This document shows, in pieces, positions 37,811-45,161 of a stretch of DNA of 64,000 nucleotides. The notes under the pieces are model-generated. The model saw only the letters and a list, made by a program, of their open reading frames with translations. It was not told the origin of the DNA and made no database searches. The position numbers were made by a program, and so were the translations under genes. Numbering within the stretch: position 1 is the first letter of the stretch; every line of letters starts with the position of its first letter. The stretch is from Lachnoclostridium sp. An118 (lineage in GTDB: Bacteria; Bacillota; Clostridia; Lachnospirales; Lachnospiraceae): positions 1-64,000 of the forward strand of contig NZ_NFLQ01000012.1 in assembly GCF_002160985.1 (NCBI RefSeq). The letters run 5' to 3'.

Positions 37811-39493
37811 ATGTATCAGGAAGATTACAAGCGCTGGCTGGAAGCGGACCTGGAGGATGCGGATCTTCATCCGGAGCTGGCCCGGATCGAGGAAAATGAT
37901 GAGGAGATAAAGGAGCGCTTTGCAGTGGCGCTGAAATTCGGTACAGCCGGACTTCGGGGTGTGCTGGGAGCCGGGACGAACCGCATGAACATCTATGTGG
38001 TGCGCCAGGCTACTCAGGGACTTGCAAACTGGGTGAAGACACAGGGGGGCACACAGACTGTTGCCATCAGCTATGACAGCCGTCTCAAGAGCGATGTGTT
38101 CGCAAAGAACGCGGCGGGAGTCCTGGCCGCAAACGGTATCAACGTGCGGATCTACGACGCGCTCATGCCTGTGCCGGCGCTCTCCTTTGCGACCCGTTAT
38201 TATAACTGCAATGCGGGCATCATGGTGACAGCCTCACACAACCCTGCAAAATACAACGGATACAAGGCCTACGGGCCGGACGGCTGCCAGATGACAGACG
38301 ATGCGGCGGCCATCGTATACGAAGAGATACAGAAGACGGACGTGCTGACAGGCGCAAAGTATATGTCCTTTGCAGCCGGCGTGGAGGAAGGACTGATCCG
38401 CTTTGTGGGCGATGATTGTAAGAGGGCCCTCTATGACGCTATCGAGTCCAGACAGGTCCGTCCGGGACTTTGCAGGACAGCAGGGCTGAAGCTTGTGTAC
38501 AGCCCCCTGAACGGCTCCGGACTTGTGCCGGTGACACAGGTGTTAAAGGATATCGGTGTGACAGATATCACGATCGTCCCGGACCAGGAGTACCCCAACG
38601 GATACTTTACCACATGCAGCTACCCCAACCCTGAAATTTTTGAGGCCCTTGAGCAGGGACTGAACCTGGCGAAGGAGACAGGTGCGGACCTGATGCTGGC
38701 CACAGACCCGGATGCAGACCGGGTGGGCATTGCCATGAAGTGCCCGGATGGCTCCTACGAGCTGGTGAGCGGAAATGAAGTGGGCGTGCTGCTCCTGGAC
38801 TACATATGTGCGGGGCGCATTGAGAAGGGAACCATGCCTGAGAATGCGGTGGCTGTGAAGTCTATCGTGTCCACACCGCTGGCCGACGCGGTGGCAGAGC
38901 ATTACGGTGTGGAGCTGCGCAGCGTGCTGACAGGATTTAAGTGGATTGGTGACCAGATCGCACAGCTGGAGGAAGCAGGCGAAGTGGACCGCTTCATCTT
39001 CGGTTTTGAGGAGAGCTATGGATATCTGGCAGGCCCCTATGTGCGGGATAAGGATGCTGTCATCGGCTCCATGCTGATCTGTGAGATGGCAGCTTACTAC
39101 AGGAGCATTGGAAGCTCTCTGAAGCAAAGGATGGAAGAAATCTATGCGCAGTACGGCCGCTACCTCAACAAGGTGGACAGCTTTGAGTTCCCGGGCCTGA
39201 GCGGCATGGACAAGATGGCAGGTATCATGCAGGGCCTGAGGGACAACCCGCTGACAGAGATTGCCGGGTACAAGGTGGCCAGTGTGACAGACTACACAAA
39301 GCCTGAGGAGACCGGACTTCCGTCAGCCAATGTGCTGATCTACAAGCTGGAGAACAACGAGACAGTGATCGTGCGTCCCTCCGGTACAGAGCCAAAGATC
39401 AAGATCTACTACACAACGCTCGGAAAGGACCTGGCAGAGGCCCAGGCCGAGAAGGACAAGCTGGCAGAGGCTATGAAGTCTGTGATGGCTTAA
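37811..39493 (+). CDS. pgcA: Phospho-sugar mutase (phosphoglucomutase type)
   Basis: The protein (560 aa) has the alpha-D-phosphohexomutase motifs in order: FGTAGLRG, catalytic TASHNPAKYNGYK with phospho-Ser, metal loop ATDPDADRVG, sugar-binding GFEESYGYL and the phosphate loop RPSGTEPKIKIYY. The length matches the PgcA-type enzyme of Firmicutes that interconverts glucose 1- and 6-phosphate. AGGAG lies eight bases before the ATG at 37811. With glgP further right it could feed glycogen-derived sugar into glycolysis. Confidence 0.92.
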   Translation: MYQEDYKRWLEADLEDADLHPELARIEENDEEIKERFAVALKFGTAGLRGVLGAGTNRMNIYVVRQATQGLANWVKTQGGTQTVAISYDSRLKSDVFAKNAAGVLAANGINVRIYDALMPVPALSFATRYYNCNAGIMVTASHNPAKYNGYKAYGPDGCQMTDDAAAIVYEEIQKTDVLTGAKYMSFAAGVEEGLIRFVGDDCKRALYDAIESRQVRPGLCRTAGLKLVYSPLNGSGLVPVTQVLKDIGVTDITIVPDQEYPNGYFTTCSYPNPEIFEALEQGLNLAKETGADLMLATDPDADRVGIAMKCPDGSYELVSGNEVGVLLLDYICAGRIEKGTMPENAVAVKSIVSTPLADAVAEHYGVELRSVLTGFKWIGDQIAQLEEAGEVDRFIFGFEESYGYLAGPYVRDKDAVIGSMLICEMAAYYRSIGSSLKQRMEEIYAQYGRYLNKVDSFEFPGLSGMDKMAGIMQGLRDNPLTEIAGYKVASVTDYTKPEETGLPSANVLIYKLENNETVIVRPSGTEPKIKIYYTTLGKDLAEAQAEKDKLAEAMKSVMA

Positions 39494-39516
39494 CCGGGAT
39501 GGAACAGGGTGAAAAT

Positions 39517-39556
39517 ACAAAAAGATACAATGGCGTCTGCCATTGTATCTTTTTGT
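39517..39556 (+). terminator. Bidirectional terminator, pgm / Crp-type gene
   Basis: A long perfect stem (39517-39534 with 39539-39556; ACAAAAAGATACAATGGC and its complement) with a four-base loop and A/T runs on both sides, between convergent genes. Confidence 0.9.
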
Positions 39557-39648
39557 ACATTTTGCTGTTCTTCGGGCAGATGAGACACCAGATAGCTGTC
39601 AACGGGGAAGAGACACTCCTGCGGCTGTGAGCCGGTGTGTCCATGCCA

Positions 39649-40323
39649 TCACTCTTTCTTCAGGTACTCCCTGGCCTTCTCCTGCTGCTCCCTGGTCATG
39701 GACACCTTCCCCCTGGTGATCCCCACAAGCCCCTCCTCCCTCAGCCGGCGGATGGTACGGTTCAGTGTCTTCACAGAGATGCCGGTCTCCTCGTGGATTT
39801 CCTCCCGGGTCCTTTTTACAACGCAGGAGCCGTACTCCTCTATGTACTGGAGGATGTAGGCCAGGAGGAGATGCTGGGGCGGATAGAACAGGCGGTTTCC
39901 CCGGTTGTAGGAGGAGCGGTACAGCTTGTAGGCCACCTTCTGGGACACGAGACGGAGAAAATGGATGTCCTTTGAGATCCAGTCCTCAAAATCTTTTCTG
40001 GAAAAATAGAGGACCGTGCACTCGGTGGTGGTCTCCAGGGTGACGGAGGTGCGGGGCTTCCCTGCAAGGATGGTGACCTCCCCCACAAAGTCTATGGGGT
40101 CGTTTCTCTCGATCATAAAAATATTCCCGTTTTCAAATTCATTGATGACCCGGTGATAGCCCTCGCAGACGATGCCGAAGTAATCCAGCTCGGCATCCTT
40201 CTGGTGGATGATGGTCCCTGGCGGATAGGTGCGGACCGTGCAGCGGTCCCTGAGCTCGTCAGGCATATAGCGGATATAGGATTCCAGCTCCGGCACTCTT
40301 GTGAGCAATTCTGACAGTGTCAT
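39649..40323 (-). CDS. Crp/Fnr family regulator
   Basis: The 224-residue protein has an N-terminal cyclic-nucleotide-type beta barrel (PPGTIIHQKDAELDYFGIVCEG, NDPIDFVGEVTILAGKPRTSVTLET), a dimer helix and a C-terminal HTH (TREEIHEETGISVKTLNRTIRRLREEGLV). It has no Fnr-type Cys cluster, and the cAMP-binding residues are not clearly conserved. AAGGAGGAG precedes the ATG at 40323. It is divergent from the DUF3100-amidohydrolase operon and is probably its regulator. Confidence 0.85.
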   Translation of the reverse strand: MTLSELLTRVPELESYIRYMPDELRDRCTVRTYPPGTIIHQKDAELDYFGIVCEGYHRVINEFENGNIFMIERNDPIDFVGEVTILAGKPRTSVTLETTTECTVLYFSRKDFEDWISKDIHFLRLVSQKVAYKLYRSSYNRGNRLFYPPQHLLLAYILQYIEEYGSCVVKRTREEIHEETGISVKTLNRTIRRLREEGLVGITRGKVSMTREQQEKAREYLKKE

Positions 40324-40393
40324 GTTGACTCCTCCTTCTTTTTTTACAGTATACATCAAAAACAGCCCATTTGTCCTTTTTTTATACAAGTTA

Positions 40394-40423
40394 TTCTTAT
40401 ATAATACGTGGATGTTATAAGAA
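40394..40423 (+). promoter_or_regulatory. Promoter and dyad before the DUF3100 operon
   Basis: A perfect -10 TATAAT (40400-40405) lacks a -35 at normal spacing and overlaps an 8-bp inverted repeat TTCTTATA/TATAAGAA (40394-40401 and 40416-40423). A weak -35 with a dyad is consistent with control by the divergent Crp-type protein, but the dyad position over the -10 would favour repression. Confidence 0.42.
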
Positions 40424-40449
40424 GTATTAATAGAACAAGGAGAAATGAG

Positions 40450-41352
40450 ATGAAAAAGGAGACCTACGCTTATCCATCTACTATGGCCAGACTGAGAGCG
40501 GAGTACAAGATCTTTCTTCTGGCCTTTGTGTTTATCGTGATCGCGGACAGCATCGGACAGATACAGGTTCCGCTGGGACCGGGGACGCTGATCCTGTTCC
40601 CGATTTTTTATTCCCTCATCATGGGAGTGCTCTCCGGGCCGGAGGTGCTGAAGATTTTTAAAAAGAAGGAGGTAAAGGCGGCTTCCAAGCTGGTCATCGT
40701 GGCTATCTGCCCCTTTATCGCCAAGCTGGGGATCAACGCGGGAGCCAGCCTTGAGGTCATCCTGTCGGCGGGGCCTGCCCTTGTGCTGCAGGAGATAGGG
40801 AACCTGGGAACTATCCTTCTGGCTCTCCCCTTTGCTCTGCTTCTGGGGCTGAAAAGGGAGGCGATCGGAGCCACCCATTCCATCAACAGGGAATCGAACC
40901 TGGCGCTGATCACGGACATGTTCGGACCGGACTCACCGGAGACAAGGGGAAGCCTTTCTATCTACGTAGTAGGCGGTATGGTAGGGACTATTTATTTCGG
41001 CTTCATGACAACTATGGTGGCAGCACTTCATATTTTTCATCCCTATGCCCTGGGTATGGCTTCCGGGGTGGGGGCCGGCATACTCATGGCCAGCGCCACA
41101 GCCAGCCTGGCTCTGATCTATCCGGATATGGCTTCGGAGCTGTCGGCCCTGGCGAGCACGAGCGAGACCATATCCGGCATCACCGGCATCTATGTGGCGA
41201 TATTTATAGGTATCCCTCTTACAAAAAAGCTGTACCAGCTTCTGGAGCCGCCCATCGCCAGACTGAGAAGGGAGCCCAGCGAGGTGCTGGAGAGCAGGAA
41301 AAGAGAATCGGCTGCTGCAGAAGATCATACAAAGAGCAGGGAGGAAAGATAG
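40450..41352 (+). CDS. DUF3100-type membrane protein
   Basis: The 300-residue protein has about eight hydrophobic segments with GPGTLILFPIFYSLIMGVLSGPEV and a GATHSINRESNLALI segment that I associate with DUF3100. The C-terminal 50 residues are charged. AAGGAG precedes the ATG at 40450. It is followed at once by a smaller membrane protein; the pair probably forms a transporter for the substrate of the downstream amidohydrolase. This functional link is inference. Confidence 0.72.
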   Translation: MKKETYAYPSTMARLRAEYKIFLLAFVFIVIADSIGQIQVPLGPGTLILFPIFYSLIMGVLSGPEVLKIFKKKEVKAASKLVIVAICPFIAKLGINAGASLEVILSAGPALVLQEIGNLGTILLALPFALLLGLKREAIGATHSINRESNLALITDMFGPDSPETRGSLSIYVVGGMVGTIYFGFMTTMVAALHIFHPYALGMASGVGAGILMASATASLALIYPDMASELSALASTSETISGITGIYVAIFIGIPLTKKLYQLLEPPIARLRREPSEVLESRKRESAAAEDHTKSREER

Positions 41353-41799
41353 ATGAGATACGCAGAGTGGGGAATTTTATTAGTCATATCAGGGCTTGGC
41401 ATTGCCCTGGCCAACTTTATCGGGTTTGATGTGGGATTTATGGATTCCCTTCCGGGAATACTGATCCTCCTTGGCATCTCCGCCGCGGCAGTGGTGGTCA
41501 GCAAGCTGCTTCCTCTGCGCCTGCCCATCGTGGCCTACTGCTCTATCATCGGCCTTCTCGTGGCGAGCCCTCTGTGCCCTGCCAGGGAGTTTGTCATCGC
41601 GTCGGCGAACAGCATCAATTTTACAGCTCCCCTCACACTGGTGGGGGCCTATGCGGGCATCTCCATCGGAGACCAGATAAAATCCTTTGTGAAGCAGGGA
41701 TGGAAGATGATCATCGTGGGCGTACTGGTCATGACGGGAACCTTTCTCGGGTCAGCCTGCATTGCCCAGATCGTGCTGTCACTGACCAATGCCATATAG
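41353..41799 (+). CDS. Small membrane protein, partner of DUF3100
   Basis: A 148-residue protein with four or five hydrophobic segments and a NFTAPLTLVGAYAGISIGDQIKSF motif. It starts at the base after the DUF3100 stop, so the two are coupled. I do not recognise the family with certainty. The two-gene membrane pair before an amidohydrolase suggests a small two-component carrier. Confidence 0.7.
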   Translation: MRYAEWGILLVISGLGIALANFIGFDVGFMDSLPGILILLGISAAAVVVSKLLPLRLPIVAYCSIIGLLVASPLCPAREFVIASANSINFTAPLTLVGAYAGISIGDQIKSFVKQGWKMIIVGVLVMTGTFLGSACIAQIVLSLTNAI

Positions 41800-41864
41800 A
41801 TACAGGGCAGAGGATGCCAGGAAGCAGTGAGGGGCGTCATAAACGCGTTTGAGAGGAGAAATAC

Positions 41865-43190
41865 ATGGATAGGAAAATAGAAGCCGATCTTCTGCTCCGG
41901 GACAGCGACTACCTGGATGAAGATTTTGAACTGGTCGAGGGGAAAAGCATCCTCATAAAGGATGGAAGGATAGAGGGCATCGACACAGCCGAAAGCCTGA
42001 AGGAAAAATATACCTGGCGTGAGGAGCTGGACGGGAGCGGATGCGTCTACATGCCAGGGCTTGTGGACAGCCACATGCACACGGGGCAGCAGCTCCTGAG
42101 GGGGAGAATACTGGATGAGATGCCCATGATATGGACCCGCGTCATGCTGCCCTACGAGAGCACGCTGACACCGGAGAAAATGGGGCTCAGCGCACGGATG
42201 GCTGCCGTGGAGATGATACATGCGGGGACGACGGGATTTATCGACGCGGGCAGCTATTTCATGGAGGAGGCGGCAGATGTCTACGCCCGCAGCGGCCTGC
42301 GAGGGGCGCTCTCATACTCCACTATGGACCAGGAGGGACTGCCTGCGTCCATTGCCATGGATGCCAGGACGGCTGTGCGAAAGACAGACGAGTTATATAA
42401 AGAATTTCATGGACAAGAAAACATAAAAGTTTATTATTCTCTGAGGTCCCTCATTTCCTGCTCTGAGGATCTGATCCTCATGGCGGCGGAGAGAGCCGCA
42501 GGGAACCATACTATGCTGCAGGCACACATGAATGAGTACCCGGGGGAGATTAATTTTTATATGGAAAGAAAGCAGCTGCGCCCCTACGAGTACCTGGACA
42601 GACTGGGCGTGCTGGGGCCGGATTTCCTGGGGGCCCACAGCCTGCTCCTGTCAGAGTCTGAGATCAGTCTGCTGGAGGAGCGGGGCGTGAAGGTCTGCCA
42701 CTGTCCATTCAGCAACTGTGGCAAGGCAGCGCCCCGGACGCCGGAGCTCCTTGAGAGAGGCATCACGGTGGGGCTGGGGACGGACGGGGCCGCCCACGGG
42801 GGGCTGAGCCTGTTCCAGGAGATGAAGATCTTCCGGTCTGTCATGAACCTGACCTGGGGCGTACCACTGGCGGAGCCTGCTGTCATGCCGGCCAGGACTA
42901 TCCTGGCCATGGCCACACGGGGCGGCCAGGTATGCCTTGGGGGCGAACCGGAAAAGGATGGAAGGCTCCTCCCGGGAGCCAGGGCTGATATCATAGGGAT
43001 TGACAAGAACCGGATCTATATGGCTGTGTACGGACATATGGCCAACACAGTGCTGGAGAGCGCGGGGGCCGGAGATGTGCGGGACTCCCTGTGCGCGGGA
43101 AAGGTGCTCATGAGGGACTATCGCATCCAGACCCTGGACGAGGAGGAGATTTACCGGGAGGCAGTCTCCTGGAAAAACAATTTTGCATGA
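41865..43190 (+). CDS. Amidohydrolase, deaminase/chlorohydrolase type
   Basis: The 441-residue protein has amidohydrolase-superfamily metal ligands: PGLVDSHMHTGQQLLRG (HxH), QAHMNEYPGE (His plus Glu), GAHSLLL (His) and GLGTDGAAHGG (Asp). The pattern fits the MtaD/SsnA/TrzA-like subgroup that hydrolyses amino or halide groups from purines, pterins and similar rings. GAGAGGAG lies before the ATG. It sits between the membrane pair and a TauE-type exporter. The precise substrate is unknown. Confidence 0.88.
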   Translation: MDRKIEADLLLRDSDYLDEDFELVEGKSILIKDGRIEGIDTAESLKEKYTWREELDGSGCVYMPGLVDSHMHTGQQLLRGRILDEMPMIWTRVMLPYESTLTPEKMGLSARMAAVEMIHAGTTGFIDAGSYFMEEAADVYARSGLRGALSYSTMDQEGLPASIAMDARTAVRKTDELYKEFHGQENIKVYYSLRSLISCSEDLILMAAERAAGNHTMLQAHMNEYPGEINFYMERKQLRPYEYLDRLGVLGPDFLGAHSLLLSESEISLLEERGVKVCHCPFSNCGKAAPRTPELLERGITVGLGTDGAAHGGLSLFQEMKIFRSVMNLTWGVPLAEPAVMPARTILAMATRGGQVCLGGEPEKDGRLLPGARADIIGIDKNRIYMAVYGHMANTVLESAGAGDVRDSLCAGKVLMRDYRIQTLDEEEIYREAVSWKNNFA

Positions 43191-43222
43191 AATCCTGCAA
43201 AACAGAAAGGAAAATAACCTGA

Positions 43223-43969
43223 ATGGTGGAATATTTGATCATAATTCTTGCAAATCTTCTGGTGGGAGGGATGATCGGGCTGACAGGGATAGCCGGATTT
43301 CTCCTTCCCATGCTGTACTCCGGTTTTATGGGCATGCCGGCGGCCCAGGGGATGGCACTCAGTTTTTTTGCCTTTCTCATCTCCGGAGTGCTGGGTGCGT
43401 GGAACTATCACAGGGCAAAAAACCTGGACATGAGACTGGGAGTCCTGATCAGCGCCGGGAGTCTCATAGGGGCGTCCCTGGGAGTCTGTCTGAACCTTCT
43501 GATGGACGAGTCGGTGGTGAAGAAGATCCTGTACCTCGTGGTGCTGGCTTCCGGTATCTCCATTTTGCTGCGGAAGGACCGGGAAAGGAGCAGAGAGGGC
43601 GGGGGAAGGCTTCCTGTCTGGGCCCTGCTGGCCTTTGGCCTTGTGACCGGAGCCCTCTGCGCCCTGTCCGGAGCGGGGGGGCCCATCCTTGTGATGCCGC
43701 TCCTCGTGGTGCTGGGCGTGCCCGTGAAGACAGCGGTGGGAGTGGCTCTTTTCAATTCCATTTTCATTGCGATCCCATCCTGTATCGGATACAGCCTGCA
43801 GTGTGAGCCGGGGACCTTCCTTGCGCTCCTGGCAGTCTCCATGGCCAGTCACGGAGCCGGGGTCTGGGCGGGCAGCAAAAATGCAGGCGTACTGCGTCCG
43901 GAGCCTTTGAAGAAAGGCGTTGCTGTATTTTCTGTATGTATTGCGGTTTTTAAGTTGTTTGTGGGATAA
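43223..43969 (+). CDS. TauE/SafE (TSUP) family exporter
   Basis: The 248-residue protein has about eight hydrophobic segments in two related halves. GGMIGLTGIAGFLLPML and GALCALSGAGGPILVMPLLV are the paired TauE/SafE motifs. Members move sulfite, sulfoacetate or other small organic anions. It is the last gene of the Crp-divergent operon, and the recombinase gene follows after 83 bases. Confidence 0.85.
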   Translation: MVEYLIIILANLLVGGMIGLTGIAGFLLPMLYSGFMGMPAAQGMALSFFAFLISGVLGAWNYHRAKNLDMRLGVLISAGSLIGASLGVCLNLLMDESVVKKILYLVVLASGISILLRKDRERSREGGGRLPVWALLAFGLVTGALCALSGAGGPILVMPLLVVLGVPVKTAVGVALFNSIFIAIPSCIGYSLQCEPGTFLALLAVSMASHGAGVWAGSKNAGVLRPEPLKKGVAVFSVCIAVFKLFVG

Positions 43970-43984
43970 AAAATGTCTGTTGTG

Positions 43985-44014
43985 TTGAGAAAAATGAAAA
44001 ATTCAGGACATAAT
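43985..44014 (+). promoter_or_regulatory. Possible promoter of the recombinase gene
   Basis: TTGAGA (43985-43990), an 18-base spacer and CATAAT (44009-44014). The -10 sits in GACATAATAT, which shares nine bases (ACATAATAT) with one half of the recombination sites at 44918 and 45108. Confidence 0.45.
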
Positions 44015-44052
44015 ATCCTTAACTGACAAATAAATGGAAAGGATGAAACAAC

Positions 44053-44907
44053 ATGACAGAGAAAAAGTATATAGACTGGAAAGACGATATGGCACGCTTT
44101 GAGGCGTACCTGAGGGAGCAGGAGAGCGCTGAGGCGACAGTGGCAAAGTATTTGCGGGATATCCGTACATTTATGACGTTTGCTGAGGGACGGACATGGA
44201 TTGAGAAGAGTGATATCCTGCGCTATAAAGACTGGCTGATGGAGAACTACAGCGTGAACAGCGCCAACTCTATGATCGTTGCGCTCAACCAGTTTCTGAT
44301 CTTTATGGAGGCGGGGCGCATGAGGGTCCGCCGGATCAGGGTGCAGGCACAGGGGTTCCGCAGCGGGGAAAAAGAGCTGTGTAAGGAGGAATTTCGCAGG
44401 CTTGTCTGTCAGGCGCGGACGAGCGGACGCCCTCAGATCGCCATGATCATGGAGACTATATGTGCCACGGGGATTCGCGTCAGCGAGTTGAAATTTTTTC
44501 AGGCAGACAATGTGAAAACTGGTGCTGTGAGAGTGTGGAACAAAGGAAAGTACCGGATCGTGCTCATCCCGGATAAGCTTCGCCGGAAGCTGCTTGCCTA
44601 CATGGCCAAGTACGGAATTAAGTCCGGCCCTCTGTTCCGCACACGGTCGGGCAGAGCGAAGGACCGCTCCAACATTTGGCGGGAGATGAAGGAACTGGCT
44701 GGTGAGGCCGGCGTGGACGCCGGCAAAGTGTTCCCTCACAACCTGCGGCATCTCTTTGCAAGAACCTTTTACCGGGTAACAAAGAACCTGCTCCATCTGG
44801 CGGATATCCTGGGACATAGCAGTCTGGAAGTGACGAGGATCTACGCCTGCGATGGCATCAGCGAATGTAGAAAAAGTCTGGAACGCCTGGAGCTGATAGA
44901 CGGATAA
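44053..44907 (+). CDS. Tyrosine recombinase, likely invertase of the pilus switch
   Basis: The 284-residue protein has an N-terminal SAM-like DNA-binding domain (about 10-90) and a catalytic domain with all expected residues: Arg142 (ATGIRVSEL), Lys164/166 (NKGKYR), His229-x-x-Arg232 (HNLRH), His255 (ILGHSS) and Tyr264 (RIYA). The gene has the size of stand-alone DNA invertases (XerC/FimB-like). It ends 10 bases before the left inverted repeat of a promoter-bearing segment (44918-45126), and both are directly upstream of the pilus operon. AAAGGA precedes the ATG. Role as inverter is inferred from this layout. Confidence 0.88.
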   Translation: MTEKKYIDWKDDMARFEAYLREQESAEATVAKYLRDIRTFMTFAEGRTWIEKSDILRYKDWLMENYSVNSANSMIVALNQFLIFMEAGRMRVRRIRVQAQGFRSGEKELCKEEFRRLVCQARTSGRPQIAMIMETICATGIRVSELKFFQADNVKTGAVRVWNKGKYRIVLIPDKLRRKLLAYMAKYGIKSGPLFRTRSGRAKDRSNIWREMKELAGEAGVDAGKVFPHNLRHLFARTFYRVTKNLLHLADILGHSSLEVTRIYACDGISECRKSLERLELIDG

Positions 44908-44917
44908 TAAAAAATAT

Positions 44918-44936
44918 CACATAATATTTGTTATGT
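44918..44936 (+). repeat. Left inverted repeat of the pilus switch
   Basis: CACATAATATTTGTTATGT. It is itself a dyad, ACATAA and TTATGT around the asymmetric 6-base centre TATTTG, which is the shape of a tyrosine-recombinase crossover site. An exact reverse complement lies at 45108-45126. Confidence 0.9.
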
Positions 44937-45044
44937 TGTAAAAAAAAGGGGGTGTCTGTAGAAAATCGGATTTTGATGGTTGAAGGACAGTCTCTTCTGA
45001 CTGATTTGAACACATTTATTCGTGTAGAAGTACTCGAAAATAGA

Positions 45045-45073
45045 TTGATTTTTAAAAATATGTATTGTACAAT
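45045..45073 (+). promoter_or_regulatory. Promoter inside the invertible segment
   Basis: TTGATT (45045-45050), a 17-base spacer and TACAAT (45068-45073), with the perfect 14-bp palindrome GTATTGTACAATAC (45062-45075) over the -10. It reads toward the operon starting near 45162-45195. No other good plus-strand promoter lies between the recombinase and the first pilus-operon gene. Confidence 0.7.
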
Positions 45074-45107
45074 ACAATAGATTAATAGTTTTGCGCAAAA
45101 AGATATC

Positions 45108-45126
45108 ACATAACAAATATTATGTG
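45108..45126 (-). repeat. Right inverted repeat of the pilus switch
   Basis: ACATAACAAATATTATGTG, the exact reverse complement of 44918-44936. In the plus-strand RNA its arms CACATAA/TTATGTG form a weak 7-bp hairpin followed by GTTTTTT, so it could also attenuate transcription. Confidence 0.9.
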
Positions 45127-45161
45127 GTTTTTTCTGTTTCCAGATCTGCGCATATAGCGTT

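Larger units (their letters stand above)
44918..45126 (+). other. Putative invertible promoter segment
   Basis: A 209-bp AT-rich region bounded by exact 19-bp inverted repeats encloses 171 bp with no gene and one good promoter (45045-45073). The centres of the two sites are TATTTG and CAAATA, so recombination between them would invert the segment and turn the promoter away from the pilus genes, towards the recombinase 3' end. The sites are right next to a tyrosine recombinase gene. In this assembly the promoter points to the pilus operon (ON by this reading). Confidence 0.82.

Noticed and set aside
40324-40878. N-terminal extension of the Crp-family frame by about 185 residues
   Set aside because: It is antisense to the DUF3100 gene, and a strong ribosome site supports the ATG at 40323.
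44053-44907. Recombinase as part of a prophage or integrative element
   Set aside because: No attachment-site duplication, excisionase, relaxase or phage genes are nearby, and a tRNA target is absent; the adjacent inverted repeats explain it better.
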